Positions 26,027 through 35,205 are shown, numbered from the stretch's first letter. The stretch: 64,000 bases of DNA from Gordonia bronchialis DSM 43247 (GCF_000024785.1 NC_013441.1:3720001-3784000), one strand, 5' to 3'. Translations and numbers: made by a program. Notes: generated by a model not told the origin, from the letters alone.

Positions 26027-27529
26027 TCACACCCGTAGCGGGATGACGATCGCGACCTCGGTCCCCCGGCCCGCCGGGTTGGGTCCGACGACGAGCTCGC
26101 CACCGAGTTCGATCGACACCAGGGTCTGCACGATCTGCAGACCGAGGTGTTCGGACGTGACCAGGTCGAAGTCGTCGGGCAATCCAAAACCGTTGTCGCG
26201 GACCGCGATTCGCAGGGTACGTACGTCCCGTTGGGCGACGATGTCGATCTCGGCGTCGGCCTGCGACCCGTCGAATCCGTGCTCGAAGGCATTCTGGATC
26301 AACTCGGTGAGCACCATCACCAGCGGCATGGCGAACTCGGCGGCCAGGACGCCGAGCCGGTCCCGATGACGCACCGCGATCGTCTGGTCGCCGGAGGCCA
26401 CGTCCACCAGGATCGGCACCAGCCGATCGACGGCCTCGTCGAGATCGACCTCTTCATCGACGCTGCCGGACAGCAACTCGTGCACCAGCGCGATCGATGC
26501 CACCCGCCGCACCGCCTCGGTGAGGGCGACCCGGGCGTCCTCGTTGGCCGTACGACGAGCCTGCAGGCGCAGCAGCGCCGACACCGACTGCAGATTGTTC
26601 TTGACCCGATGATGGATTTCGCGGATCGTGGCGTCCTTGCTGATGAGGGCGCGGTCCCGTCTCTTGACCTCGGTGACGTCGCGGATGAGGACCACGGCAC
26701 CGGACACCTCACCGCGCGGACGCAGGGGCACCGCACGGATGAGGACGGTGGCCCGTCGGGCGTCGGCCTCCACCCGCATCCCGATGTCGCGGTAGGGCAC
26801 CGTGGGTGGTGATGCGGCGCCCGCGGCGACGTCGATCATCGACGCCACATCCGTCGCCTCGAAGGCGTCGGTCAGCAGTTCGGTGATCACCTCCGACAAC
26901 CGGGTGTGGGCGAGCTCGGCCGTCCAGCCCATCCGGTGGACGGCCGACAGGGCGTTGGGGCTGGTGTAGGTGACCAGACCATGCCCGTCGAGCCGGATGA
27001 AACCGTCGCCGGCGCGCGGCGTCGAGAGTCCGCGGGGATTGCCCTCTTCGTGGGGGAAGGTGCCGTCGGCCACCATCTGGCAGAGGTCGTTGGCGCTGTC
27101 CTGGTAGGCCAGTTCCAACGGCGACGGCAGCCGCGGATGCGTCAGGTCGGTGGCCCGGGTCAGAACGGCGATGACCGCGCCGTCGAAGCCCACCGGCACC
27201 GCCTCCCGGCGGATGGCCATGGCACCGACCCAGGTGGGGTCCTCGTCGCGCAGAATCCGCGCCTCGTCGAATGCCCGCCCGACCTGCGGGTTGACGTCGG
27301 CGTCGATGACGCGGCCCACCTCGTCGCTGGGGAACACCGTCGAGGCCGTGTTGGGGCGGCACTGCGCCACGGTGATCGCGGCACCGGAGTCGGTGCGTAC
27401 GGAGAGCAGGAAATCGGCGAAGGACAGATCGGCGAGCAGCTGCCATTCGGCGACCAGCCGTTGCAGGTGCGCAGCGGCCGTGTCGGAGAGGGTGGTGTGC
27501 TCGGCGAGGAGATCGGCAAGGGTCGACAT
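26027..27529 (-). CDS. pdtaS: PdtaS, cytosolic two-component sensor kinase
   Basis: This 500-residue soluble histidine kinase has no transmembrane segments. It has an N-terminal GAF-like domain (about 1-150), a PAS domain (about 175-285; GFIRLDGHGLVTYTSPNAL), a HisKA_2 phospho-acceptor motif REIHHRVKNNLQSVSALL near residue 306 and an HATPase domain (LTELIQNAFEHG near 410, VRDNGFGLP, HLGLQIVQTLV). It matches Rv3220c, whose partner PdtaR is an ANTAR RNA-binding antiterminator encoded elsewhere. It is convergent with whiB1 and downstream of the biotinyl-domain gene. Confidence 0.94.
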   Translation of the reverse strand: MSTLADLLAEHTTLSDTAAAHLQRLVAEWQLLADLSFADFLLSVRTDSGAAITVAQCRPNTASTVFPSDEVGRVIDADVNPQVGRAFDEARILRDEDPTWVGAMAIRREAVPVGFDGAVIAVLTRATDLTHPRLPSPLELAYQDSANDLCQMVADGTFPHEEGNPRGLSTPRAGDGFIRLDGHGLVTYTSPNALSAVHRMGWTAELAHTRLSEVITELLTDAFEATDVASMIDVAAGAASPPTVPYRDIGMRVEADARRATVLIRAVPLRPRGEVSGAVVLIRDVTEVKRRDRALISKDATIREIHHRVKNNLQSVSALLRLQARRTANEDARVALTEAVRRVASIALVHELLSGSVDEEVDLDEAVDRLVPILVDVASGDQTIAVRHRDRLGVLAAEFAMPLVMVLTELIQNAFEHGFDGSQADAEIDIVAQRDVRTLRIAVRDNGFGLPDDFDLVTSEHLGLQIVQTLVSIELGGELVVGPNPAGRGTEVAIVIPLRV

Positions 27530-27557
27530 CAGGCGACGGCGACGACGGTGCGGCCGG

Positions 27558-27779
27558 CTACTGCTCGGCGTAGACGGCGATGACGTCGCCGGCCTGGATG
27601 ACGTCGCCGACCTTCACCTTGACCTCCGAGAGCGTCCCGGATTCCTCTGCGAGAACAGGGATTTCCATCTTCATGGACTCCAGCAGAACGAGTTGGTCGC
27701 CGTCCTCGACCTGCTGACCGGGTTCGGCCCTGACCTCGAGTACGGTCGCGACGATCTCTGCCACCACGTCTTCTGCCAT
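27558..27779 (-). CDS. single-domain biotinyl/lipoyl attachment protein (TB7.3/Rv3221c-like)
   Basis: This 73-residue biotin carboxyl carrier-type domain has ESMKME with modifiable Lys37. It is complete as a free carrier with no carboxylase domains. The start is ATG 27779 (MAEDVVAEIV). It lies 28 bases upstream of pdtaS on the same strand, so the two probably share a message, as in M. tuberculosis. The acyl-CoA carboxylase partner, if any, is not in this window. Confidence 0.9.
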   Translation of the reverse strand: MAEDVVAEIVATVLEVRAEPGQQVEDGDQLVLLESMKMEIPVLAEESGTLSEVKVKVGDVIQAGDVIAVYAEQ

Positions 27780-27957
27780 GCACTCAAAATAGCCCACCGC
27801 ACAGCGGTCGGTGTCCGAGGACGCACCGGACGCGCGCAGGCACCGAACCCATGCGATTGGGGCGCAGGGCAGGCCTCGTGAAACAATGATGTGCCAGCAC
27901 TGACGATGGTGTGCCGGCAACACCGCACACCAGCACTACCGAACGAGGAGATGCGTC

Positions 27958-28032
27958 ATGGGAAAGCGTGGACGCAAGAAGCGCGCTCGCAAGAAGAACG
28001 CCGCCAACCACGGCAAGCGCCCCAACTCCTGA
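27958..28032 (+). CDS. ribosomal protein bL37, 24 residues
   Basis: This tiny gene encodes MGKRGRKKRARKKNAANHGK then RPNS, matching the actinobacterial 24-residue large-subunit protein bL37 (AURKAIP1/COX24-like motif) seen in mycobacterial ribosome structures. The ATG is preceded by GAGGAG at 7 bases. Half the residues are Lys or Arg, as expected for an rRNA-embedded protein. It is too short for default gene callers. It stands alone, divergent from the biotinyl gene and followed by a hairpin terminator. Confidence 0.88.
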   Translation: MGKRGRKKRARKKNAANHGKRPNS

Positions 28033-28056
28033 GCAACCTCAGGGAACGGGACCATC

Positions 28057-28110
28057 CGCCCGGGACCGGCCGAGATCACCCAGTGTGACGGCCGCCCGGG
28101 CGTTGTTGTG
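28057..28110. terminator. bulged hairpin between convergent bL37 and rshA
   Basis: CGCCCGGG-AC-CGGCCG at 28057-28072 pairs with CGGCCGCCCGGGCG at 28089-28102 (8 + 6 bp with a two-base bulge) around a 16-base loop, followed by TTGTTGTG. It can end both convergent transcripts. Confidence 0.65.
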
Positions 28111-28134
28111 TCCGGTTGTCGTATCCGGCGTCGC

Positions 28135-28446
28135 TCAGCGTTCCGGATCTCCCGACGCGTCGGTGTGCACGGAGGTCTCGTGCACGATCACGGTCTTGCG
28201 GATCTCCACCCGCAACCGCTCCCGCAGGCCGGCCGGTGCCTGGTCACCACCGCATTTGCGGTTGATGAGCGCTTTGAGTTGCTGTTCGATGCCGTAGTGC
28301 GCCAGACAGGCCGGGCAGGCGTCGAGGTGCTCCTGAAGGCGCGCCCGGGCACCGGGGTCGCATTCGTTGTCCAGCAGGAGCCAGACGTCGGCGATGACCG
28401 CCGAACAGTCCATGCTGGTGAATTCGGGATCGAGATCGCTGGTCAT
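28135..28446 (-). CDS. rshA: RshA, zinc-containing redox anti-sigma factor
   Basis: This 103-residue anti-sigma factor of the ZAS family has HLDACPAC, that is H40-x3-C44-x2-C47, which with Cys14 or another His forms the thiol redox switch. It binds SigH and releases it on oxidation. Its ATG overlaps the sigH stop (ATGA), keeping the two coupled. A Pro/Arg-rich C terminus follows the zinc domain. The ZAS partner gene order sigH-rshA is as in other Actinobacteria. Confidence 0.93.
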   Translation of the reverse strand: MTSDLDPEFTSMDCSAVIADVWLLLDNECDPGARARLQEHLDACPACLAHYGIEQQLKALINRKCGGDQAPAGLRERLRVEIRKTVIVHETSVHTDASGDPER

Positions 28447-29330
28447 CGTGCCACCCCCGCATCCGAGACCGTGTCGCTGGTGTCGTCGGCCCGTTTGCGA
28501 TTGAATCCGCGTTCCCGCGCGACATCGGCGAGCAGTTCCCGCAGCTGCCGGCGTCCGCGGTGCAGGCGTGACATCACCGTTCCGATGGGCGTGTCCATGA
28601 TCTCGGCGATCTCCTTGTACGGCAGACCTTCGACGTCGGCGTAGTAGACCGCCATGCGAAACTCCTCGGGGAGTTCCTGCAAAGCGGCCTTGATCTCGTC
28701 GTCGGGCAGTGCGTCGAGGGCCTCGATCTCCGCGGATCGCAATCCGGTGGAGGTGTGCTCGGCGGTCGCGGCGAGCTGCCAGTCGGTGATCTCGTCGGTC
28801 GGGTACTGCGCCGGCTGACGCTGCTTCTTGCGGTAACCGTTGATGTAGGTGTTGGTGAGGATCCGGTAGAGCCACGCCTTGAGGTTGGTGCCCTCCCGGA
28901 ATGAGGCGAAGGCGGTGAACGCCTTCACGTAGGTCTCCTGCACCAGGTCCTCGGCGTCGGAGGGGTTGCGGGTCATCCGCAACGCAGCGCCGTACATCTG
29001 ATCGAGCAGCGGCAGAGCGTCGCGCTCGAAACGTTCGGTGAGCTGCTCGGGTGTCTCGTTCGGATCGGCGCGCCGAGGCGCAGTGCGATCGGTCGACTCG
29101 GGTTCGGCCACTACGATCCCTTCGGTGAGTACCTGTGTACCGGCTTCCGGCAGGGAGTCGAACGACTTCAGCTGCAGGCGCTCCGACAAGTTTACCGATG
29201 CGGATCCGACGTGGCCGGGGGTCGGGGTCTCGGGGGTCGGGATCTCGGGTATCCGCACCGTCACGTCACCGATGGCTGCGGTGCCGATGGGCACAGCGCG
29301 CGCCGAAGCGTTCATCACCGGGGTGGTCAT
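28443..29330 (-). CDS. sigH: SigH, ECF sigma factor for thiol-oxidative stress (long form)
   Basis: This 295-residue ECF sigma factor has the SigH/SigR core at about residues 90-280: [57 protein letters not shown], and [20 protein letters not shown] in region 4. The first ~73 residues are a Pro/Thr-rich extension. An internal GTG at 29111, with AAGGG six bases upstream, would give 222 residues, close to M. tuberculosis SigH. Both starts look usable, so short and long products may coexist. A SigH-type promoter lies upstream at 29415-29440. Confidence 0.94.
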   Translation of the reverse strand: MTTPVMNASARAVPIGTAAIGDVTVRIPEIPTPETPTPGHVGSASVNLSERLQLKSFDSLPEAGTQVLTEGIVVAEPESTDRTAPRRADPNETPEQLTERFERDALPLLDQMYGAALRMTRNPSDAEDLVQETYVKAFTAFASFREGTNLKAWLYRILTNTYINGYRKKQRQPAQYPTDEITDWQLAATAEHTSTGLRSAEIEALDALPDDEIKAALQELPEEFRMAVYYADVEGLPYKEIAEIMDTPIGTVMSRLHRGRRQLRELLADVARERGFNRKRADDTSDTVSDAGVAR

Positions 29331-29414
29331 CGTCGACTCGCTCCTTCACGCCTTGTGTGTACAGGGACAACGCCGCCTTCTCGAGGACGGGCTGATGGGC
29401 TTTCGTTCCCCCTC

Positions 29415-29440
29415 AACAGCAGGATTCGGACAATTGTTCC
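29415..29440 (-). promoter_or_regulatory. SigH-dependent autopromoter of sigH
   Basis: On the minus strand GGAACA (29435-29440) and GTT (29415-29417) are separated by 17 bases, matching the SigH/SigR consensus GGAAYA-N16/17-GTT. Transcription would start about 75 bases before ATG 29330, so this message includes the long sigH start. Confidence 0.72.
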
Positions 29441-29479
29441 GATCGCCGACCCAACCCGACTCGTGAGAGGACCCACACC

Positions 29480-29980
29480 ATGGCCGCCGCCACCCCCGCG
29501 ATCACCGCACTGGGCCGTGCCGGGATCGCACACGTCGTCCATCGCTATGCACACGACCCACGCACCGACGGCTATGGGGCCGAGGCGGTGGCCGCCCTCT
29601 CCGAATCGGTCGGCGTCGAGGCCGAGCAGATCCTGAAAACACTCGTCATCGAGATCTCCGGTGGCGGTTCGCGAGCACATCTGGCCGTCGCGGTGCTGCC
29701 TGTCCCCCGCAGACTGTCGCTCAAGGCGGCGGCAGCGGCCCTCGGCGGCGCGAAGGCGGTGATGGCCGCCGAACGTGACGTGACCCGTGCCACCGGTTAC
29801 GTCCTCGGTGGCGTCTCTCCGGTCGGACAGCGGACCGCGCTGCCGACGGTTGTGGACGCGTCGGCCCTGGATCAGCCGCGGATTCTGTGCAGTGCCGGCA
29901 GACGCGGACTCGAGATCGAACTGTCGCCCACCGACCTCGTCACCGTGACCGGCGCGGTGACCGCTGACATCACCGGCTGA
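29480..29980 (+). CDS. YbaK/EbsC family aminoacyl-tRNA deacylase
   Basis: This 166-residue YbaK-type trans-editing enzyme probably hydrolyses mischarged Cys-tRNA(Pro). It has the family features VEAEQILKTLVIEI with the conserved Lys, LPVPRRLSLKAAAAALGGAK and GYVLGGVSPVGQRTALP (GGVSPxG signature). The ATG follows GAGAGGA. It is divergent from sigH, with the sigH autopromoter in the shared intergenic region. Confidence 0.9.
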   Translation: MAAATPAITALGRAGIAHVVHRYAHDPRTDGYGAEAVAALSESVGVEAEQILKTLVIEISGGGSRAHLAVAVLPVPRRLSLKAAAAALGGAKAVMAAERDVTRATGYVLGGVSPVGQRTALPTVVDASALDQPRILCSAGRRGLEIELSPTDLVTVTGAVTADITG

Positions 29981-30016
29981 CGACGAATGTCGGGGTGATC
30001 GGGCAGCATGGGTCCC

Positions 30017-30775
30017 ATGTGCGGACGCTATGCGGTGACGACGGATCCGGCGAAACTCGCCGCAGAGATCGATGCGGTCAACGAGGTCGAGGCCACCGAC
30101 GACGCCACCGACCTCGACGCACCCCGCGCACCCGGCCCCAACTACAACGTGGCACCCACCACCACCGTGATGACCGTGGTCAAACGCCACGACCACGACG
30201 GTGAGGGTCCGGACCGGGAGGCCACGCTGCGGGTGCGGGCGATGCGCTGGGGTCTGGTACCGCCGTGGGCCAAGGAAGTCGGCAAGGGGCCATTGTTGTT
30301 CAACGCCCGCGCCGAGAGCGCGGGCGAGAAGAACTCTTTCCGCGGTTCGGTGAAATCGCGACGCTGCCTCGTCCCGATGGACGGGTGGTACGAGTGGAAG
30401 AAGGGGCCGCCCGACGCCAAGGGCAAGCCCACCAAGATCCCTTTCTTCATGTCCCCCGCCGACGGCACCCGGCTCTTCATGGCCGGACTGTGGTCGGTGT
30501 GGCATCCCAAGGACGACGCCGACGCCGCTCCCCTGCTGAGCTGCTCGATCCTCACCACCGACGCCGTCGGCGACCTGCGCGAGGTCCACGACCGCATGCC
30601 GCTGGTCATGCCCTTCGACAGTTGGGACACCTGGCTCGATCCCGATCACCGCGCCCCGGACCAACTCTTCGCGCCACCCGCGCCAGAAGTAGCCGCTGCC
30701 ATCGAGATTCGCGAGGTGTCCCCGCTGGTGAACCGTGTCATCAACAACGGCCCGGAACTGCTCAACCCGGCATGA
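30017..30775 (+). CDS. SRAP domain protein (YedK/HMCES family)
   Basis: This 252-residue SRAP protein crosslinks to abasic sites in single-stranded DNA. The start must be ATG 30017, because the catalytic Cys2 (MCGRYAV) is exposed after Met removal; the ATG at 30008 would bury it. Other signature residues are NYNVAPTTTV, RWGLVPPWAK, FNARAES (Asn and Glu), DGWYEWKK and HDRMPLVM (active-site His). The equivalent in M. tuberculosis is Rv3226c. Confidence 0.93.
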   Translation: MCGRYAVTTDPAKLAAEIDAVNEVEATDDATDLDAPRAPGPNYNVAPTTTVMTVVKRHDHDGEGPDREATLRVRAMRWGLVPPWAKEVGKGPLLFNARAESAGEKNSFRGSVKSRRCLVPMDGWYEWKKGPPDAKGKPTKIPFFMSPADGTRLFMAGLWSVWHPKDDADAAPLLSCSILTTDAVGDLREVHDRMPLVMPFDSWDTWLDPDHRAPDQLFAPPAPEVAAAIEIREVSPLVNRVINNGPELLNPA

Positions 30776-30788
30776 GCCGGCAGATTCC

Positions 30789-31235
30789 ATGAGCACCCGA
30801 CAGATCGCCGACATCGCAGTGGATGTCGAGGCAGCGGCGGACTGCGTCTTCGACTACCTGACCGACCCGGCCCGCCGACCGGAGTGGCAGTCGAGTCTGC
30901 GTCGGGTGGACGACGTCGTCACCCTGGGCGATCGGCCGGGTGGGGTCGGCTCGAGCTGGACCGATATCACCATCGTCCCCGGCATCGCACCCCGCCTCGA
31001 GGTGATCGCCTGTGTGCCCCACGGGCATTGGGCCGAGATCGGCCACTGGCGAGGCGTCGATGCCCGGCTGACCCTTGACTTCGACGAGACCGGCGACGGC
31101 ACCCGCGTACGCGCGCGCGCCACACTGACCGTCCCCTGGGTCGCCGCCCCCGCCCTGCCGGCCCTCACCCTGTTCACCCCACAAGCCTTGACGGCCGACC
31201 TTCGGCGTGCCGCCGGCCGAATCGGTGCGTTGTGA
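30789..31235 (+). CDS. SRPBCC family protein
   Basis: This 148-residue START/polyketide-cyclase-like fold protein has IAVDVEAAADCVFDYLTDPA, RPEWQSSLRRVDD, GVGSSWTDIT and FDETGDGTRV. Such proteins bind small hydrophobic ligands; the ligand is unknown. It begins 13 bases after the SRAP gene and is probably co-transcribed. Confidence 0.75.
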   Translation: MSTRQIADIAVDVEAAADCVFDYLTDPARRPEWQSSLRRVDDVVTLGDRPGGVGSSWTDITIVPGIAPRLEVIACVPHGHWAEIGHWRGVDARLTLDFDETGDGTRVRARATLTVPWVAAPALPALTLFTPQALTADLRRAAGRIGAL

Positions 31236-31334
31236 CGCCACAATCGTTGTGTCACCGCGCCCTCCGTCGCTCCCGGCCGCACGCACCTCAGGAAGTGTGG
31301 TGGGGCCTATGGAGACAGGTGGTGGGCGCATGGG

Positions 31335-32354
31335 TCAGACCACCAGCACGGCCGCCCCGTCGAAGCGGCCCGCTTTGAGGTCGGCGAGCGCCTGCGGCGC
31401 GGAGTCCATCGGGTAGGCGTGTGTGGTCGCACGCACGCCGTGTCGCGCGGCGAGGTCGAGGAAGTCGGTGCCGTCTTGCCGCGTGTTGGCGGTCACCGAC
31501 CGGATTTCTTTTTCGTAGAACAGCTCTCGTTCGTAATTGAGGGTGGGGATGTCGCTGAGATGGATTCCCGCTATGGACAGGACACCGCCCCGGTCCAGTC
31601 CGCGCAACGCAACCGGCACCAGCTTTCCGACCGGGGCGAACGTGATCGCGGCATCCAGCGGTACCGGCGGATCGTCGTAGACCTCCGCCACCGACGCGGC
31701 ACCCAGGTCGCGAGCCAGCTGCCGCGACTTCTCCCCACGGGTGAAGACGTGTACCTCGACACCGAGTGCGATCGCCAGCTGTGCACACAGGTGGGCACTT
31801 CCGCCGAAACCGTAGAGACCCAGACGCTTCGGACTCTGAGCACCGCGCGTCGGATCGAGTATCCCCGTTCGTCGCAGGGCCCGGTAGCCGATGATGCCCG
31901 CACACAGCAGCGGGGCGAGATCCACATCATCGATGCCCTCGGGTAGGCGATAGGCGAACGCGGCGGGCACCGTCGTGTACTCGGCGTAGCCGCCATCGAT
32001 GTCCCAGCCGGTGTACAGCGACGAAGGACAGAGGTTTTCGTCGCCGCGAAGACAATACCGACAGGCGCCATCGGTCCGGTGCAACCACGCCACCCCGACG
32101 CGGTCGCTCGGCGCGAAATCACTCACCTGCGAACCGGACTCGACCACCTCACCGACAACCTCGTGACCCGGGGTCACCCCTGACCGATGTACCGGCAGGT
32201 CCCCCTCGGCCACGTGCAGATCGGTGCGGCAGACCCCACACGCGCGGACCCGGACAAGCAACTCGTCCGGCCCGGGAAGGGGTTGGTCCTTGTCGCACAG
32301 TCGCATCGGGCCACGTTCGATTGGTCCCGGCTGCGTCACCGCCCATGCACGCAC
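31335..32354 (-). CDS. zinc-dependent alcohol dehydrogenase
   Basis: This 339-residue medium-chain dehydrogenase has catalytic zinc residues in [12 protein letters not shown] and GHEVVGEVV, four structural-zinc cysteines ([12 protein letters not shown] plus a preceding GAC), and a nucleotide-binding [16 protein letters not shown]. It belongs to the actinobacterial zinc-binding ADH group with a long [15 protein letters not shown] stretch. The GTG start at 32354 lies 17 bases after the monooxygenase gene, suggesting a two-gene operon that oxidises an alcohol or ketone pair. The reading frame extends upstream antisense to coding sequence, which I do not believe. Confidence 0.87.
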   Translation of the reverse strand: MRAWAVTQPGPIERGPMRLCDKDQPLPGPDELLVRVRACGVCRTDLHVAEGDLPVHRSGVTPGHEVVGEVVESGSQVSDFAPSDRVGVAWLHRTDGACRYCLRGDENLCPSSLYTGWDIDGGYAEYTTVPAAFAYRLPEGIDDVDLAPLLCAGIIGYRALRRTGILDPTRGAQSPKRLGLYGFGGSAHLCAQLAIALGVEVHVFTRGEKSRQLARDLGAASVAEVYDDPPVPLDAAITFAPVGKLVPVALRGLDRGGVLSIAGIHLSDIPTLNYERELFYEKEIRSVTANTRQDGTDFLDLAARHGVRATTHAYPMDSAPQALADLKAGRFDGAAVLVV

Positions 32355-32371
32355 GCTCTGAGTGTAGTGGT

Positions 32372-33874
32372 TCAGCGATACGCGTAGGCGTCGAGCGGAA
32401 AATGCTCCATCTCCCGCAGGGTGCGCAGCGTCGAGGTGGGTCGCAGGAGTGTCGCCTCGCCGTGCTGGTTGAAGTAGTAGCTCCGCGAGGACGCGCAGTT
32501 CCCGTGGTAGAACACCGACGACTGCAGATGATCGGTCATCTCGTCGAGGAACTCGGTGTTGGCCGCATCGGTGACCTCGAAGGTATCGCTGCCACGACGT
32601 CTCAGCTCCCCGAAGAGGCGGGCGATGTGACGCATCTGCCCCTCGATGGTGGTGAAGTACGAGAGACCGCTGTACGAGTACGGGCTGTTCAGCGACAGCA
32701 AGTTGGGGAAATGCGGCATCGTGATGCCCTCGTACGCCTGAAAGCGGCTCTCCCGCCACCACTTTCCCAGATTGCGCTCTTCGCGACCGATGATCTCGAA
32801 GGCGGGGAAGTTCACGTCCCATAGGTTGAATCCGGTGGCGAGGACCAGCGTGTCGATCGCGGTCTTGGTTCCGTCGGCGGTGACGATCCCGTCGGGTTCC
32901 ACCGCCATGATCGAATTGGTCTCCAGCTGCACATCGGGCCGATTGAAGGTCGCGAAGTAGCTGTTGGAGAACGTCGGTCGCTTGCATCCGAAGTCGTAGT
33001 CCGGGGTCAATTTCCGACGCAGCTCGGCGTCGGACACCTGAGCACGCAAGTGCGCCTTGCCGAGCAGTTCGGCGAATTTGTTGCCGAGCCTGGCCTCCTT
33101 GAAGTGCAGCACCCCGAACACCATCAGCGCCTCGAGCAGGGAGGTGTTGACCAGCCGTGCAGCCTTCTGCGTCAACGGGATTCGGCGGAACAGATTGCGC
33201 ACCACGGGCGGGATGGCGAAATCGACCTTGGGTACCACCCAGATCGGTGTGCGCTGAAAGACGGTGAGTTCGTCTGCCTGCGCGGCGATCTCGGGAATGA
33301 GCTGGACGGCTGTCGCCCCGGTGCCGATCACGGCGGCGCGTTTGCCGGTGAAGTCGTAGCCGTCCTCCCAGGCGGTGGTGTGGATGACGTGACCGGCGAA
33401 CGAGTCCATTCCGGGGAAGTCGGGGGTGTGTGGCTGGGAGAGGAAGCCGGTGGCGGTGACGAGGTAGCGTGCGGTCCGCGTCGACCCGTCGGAGGTGCGC
33501 ACCGTCCAGACCCGGTCCTCGTCGTCCCATCGGGCCGTGGTCACCGAGGTCCCGAACTCCATGTGCCGCTTGAGATCGTACTTGTCGGCGATGCGGTGGG
33601 CGTACTGCTTCAGTTCCGCACCGGGAGCGAACAGGCGCGACCAGTCCGGGTTGGGCTCGAAGGAGAACGAGTAGGTCACCGACGCGATATCCACGGCGAG
33701 GCCGGGATAGTGGTTGACGTGCCAGGTCCCGCCGAGGTCGTCCTCACGCTCGAGGATGGCGAGGTTGTCCAGCCCGGCGCGTTTGAGTGCGATACCCGCG
33801 CCGATTCCGCCGAAACCCGCTCCGACGATGATCGCGTCGTGATCGGGTCGGGCCGGGGCTTGCTCGTCCACCAT
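32372..33874 (-). CDS. flavin-containing Baeyer-Villiger-type monooxygenase
   Basis: This ~500-residue FAD/NADPH monooxygenase carries an N-terminal [13 protein letters not shown]ossmann motif, the Baeyer-Villiger fingerprint [11 protein letters not shown] (FxGxxxHxxxW), and a second dinucleotide motif [14 protein letters not shown]. It inserts oxygen beside a carbonyl or oxidises a heteroatom; the substrate is unknown. ATG 33874 is chosen because GGAG lies 8 bases upstream; a GTG at 33913 lies inside a palindromic operator. It is co-directional with the alcohol dehydrogenase. Confidence 0.88.
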   Translation of the reverse strand: MVDEQAPARPDHDAIIVGAGFGGIGAGIALKRAGLDNLAILEREDDLGGTWHVNHYPGLAVDIASVTYSFSFEPNPDWSRLFAPGAELKQYAHRIADKYDLKRHMEFGTSVTTARWDDEDRVWTVRTSDGSTRTARYLVTATGFLSQPHTPDFPGMDSFAGHVIHTTAWEDGYDFTGKRAAVIGTGATAVQLIPEIAAQADELTVFQRTPIWVVPKVDFAIPPVVRNLFRRIPLTQKAARLVNTSLLEALMVFGVLHFKEARLGNKFAELLGKAHLRAQVSDAELRRKLTPDYDFGCKRPTFSNSYFATFNRPDVQLETNSIMAVEPDGIVTADGTKTAIDTLVLATGFNLWDVNFPAFEIIGREERNLGKWWRESRFQAYEGITMPHFPNLLSLNSPYSYSGLSYFTTIEGQMRHIARLFGELRRRGSDTFEVTDAANTEFLDEMTDHLQSSVFYHGNCASSRSYYFNQHGEATLLRPTSTLRTLREMEHFPLDAYAYR

Positions 33875-33898
33875 CTGGCGACTCCATTCGAGTTGTCC

Positions 33899-33919
33899 GT
33901 TACTGGTATGCACAGTAAC
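33899..33919. promoter_or_regulatory. inverted-repeat operator before the monooxygenase gene
   Basis: GTTACTG and CAGTAAC form a perfect 7-bp inverted repeat with a 7-base spacer, 25 bases upstream of ATG 33874. On the minus strand it includes TACTGT (TAnnnT), so a repressor binding here would cover the -10 region. The cognate regulator is not obvious among the neighbours. Confidence 0.55.
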
Positions 33920-33964
33920 TCAGATCACCCCGCCCCGGCCAGCACAGCTGCGCGGCGTCGCACC

Positions 33965-35158
33965 TCAGTCGATCGGCGATCCGTCCCACAGCACATCGAA
34001 GAACTGGGTGGCCACCAGCTCCTCCCGCTTGTTGCGATCGAGTCCGAGGACCTTGCGGTAGGCCAGCACGTGCTGCAGGGACAGCGCCGAGAAGAGCAGC
34101 GGTAGATGGTCGTGGGGTTGGTCGTATACCCCGCCGGCCCCCTTGGCGATCGCGGCGTTGCGTCGGGCGTGCGAGGGGTGTTTGAGGGCGTCACGCAGGA
34201 CGGCCGCCTTGATCATCTTTTTCCGTCCCGCCGGAACCACCACGAGGTCGGCGGGCGCGAACAGTGCGGTGTCGAATTCCGCCGCGGTTGCGAGTGTGCA
34301 CCCGGCCGTCGGACGCGGATTGCACTCGACCATGTGGTGCACCCCGTCGTCGGTGACGAGGTAGTCGAAGCTCAGCTGGCCATGCCAGTTCAGCTCGCGA
34401 GCGATCCGCTGCGCTGCGGCCAGCGATTCGGGTGAATCGACCGACTCGAAGACGATGCCGCCGCGGTCATCGATGGTGAGCGGGTGCTCGTAGCAGGAAT
34501 GCAGCACCACCTCGCCGTGGTGGACCACGCTCCAGCTGCACCGGTCCACACCGGTCAGATACTCCTGCACCAGCCAGGGTTCCTGCCGACTGGGCGTGAT
34601 CTCCTCGAGATCCGATTCACTCGCCAGTGGTCCGGTGTTGGTGGCGACGTCGAGTCCCCCACGCCCGAACGCCGCCCTCGCAAACCAGTGTGGCCAGCGC
34701 TGCGTGGCCGCCCGGAGTTCGGAGCGTGACGTCGCGGTCACCGACTCGGCTGCGGGCAGCCCCAGCTGACGGCAGAACTGCGTGAAACCGACCTTGTCGT
34801 GAACCTTGGCAAGGGTGTCGAAGTCGGGGAAGAAGAGTTCGAGGTCGTCCCCGCCGGCGTCGCGCAGCAGGTCGCGGTGGCGAGCGAGGTAGAAGACCTC
34901 CTCGAACATCGGTAGCAGCCAGGTGATCCGATCGCGGCGGATCACCTCCATGATCGCGGCGATGAACTCGGCGGTTCGCTGGGTGGGCGCCGGTATCGTC
35001 ACGTGCCGGCGCGCCCCGCGTGAGTGGCTGCCCGGCGACGACCCGAAGGTGTCGGCCGCGGTCACCTCCCGGCCCATCTCGCCGAGCTTGTGGATCTCGT
35101 CCACCGCGAACGGCATTCGTGACGTGGTGACCAGCACATGGGGCGCGGCGTCGGGCAT
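33965..35158 (-). CDS. ATP-grasp domain enzyme of unknown specificity
   Basis: This 397-residue protein has the carbamoyl-phosphate-synthase/biotin-carboxylase-like ATP-grasp layout: an N-terminal Rossmann-type region (HVLVTTSRMPFAVDEIHKLG), a lid region with FARAAFGRGGLDV, WLVQEYLTGVDRCSWSVVHH, and metal-binding VECNPRPTAGC near residue 270. It would join a carboxylate to an amine or thiol. No partner gene identifies the product. ATG 35158 is preceded by TAGACT at 7 bases and no ribosome binding site, so the message is probably leaderless. Confidence 0.78.
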   Translation of the reverse strand: MPDAAPHVLVTTSRMPFAVDEIHKLGEMGREVTAADTFGSSPGSHSRGARRHVTIPAPTQRTAEFIAAIMEVIRRDRITWLLPMFEEVFYLARHRDLLRDAGGDDLELFFPDFDTLAKVHDKVGFTQFCRQLGLPAAESVTATSRSELRAATQRWPHWFARAAFGRGGLDVATNTGPLASESDLEEITPSRQEPWLVQEYLTGVDRCSWSVVHHGEVVLHSCYEHPLTIDDRGGIVFESVDSPESLAAAQRIARELNWHGQLSFDYLVTDDGVHHMVECNPRPTAGCTLATAAEFDTALFAPADLVVVPAGRKKMIKAAVLRDALKHPSHARRNAAIAKGAGGVYDQPHDHLPLLFSALSLQHVLAYRKVLGLDRNKREELVATQFFDVLWDGSPID

Positions 35159-35165
35159 GGCGACG

Positions 35166-35195
35166 AGTCTAGATACCCAGGGGCCCGCCTAGACT
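35166..35195. promoter_or_regulatory. divergent -10 elements TAGACT on both strands
   Basis: TAGACT occurs on the minus strand at 35166-35171 (7 bases before the ATP-grasp ATG) and on the plus strand at 35190-35195 (10 bases before the MFS ATG at 35206). The two promoters are therefore back to back in a 47-base region. Confidence 0.45.
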
Positions 35196-35205
35196 ATTCG
35201 TCATC

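Noticed and set aside
31335..33530. Apparent 731-codon fusion on the minus strand through the alcohol dehydrogenase
   Set aside because: The upstream portion is the wrong frame of the Baeyer-Villiger monooxygenase; the dehydrogenase starts cleanly at GTG 32354.
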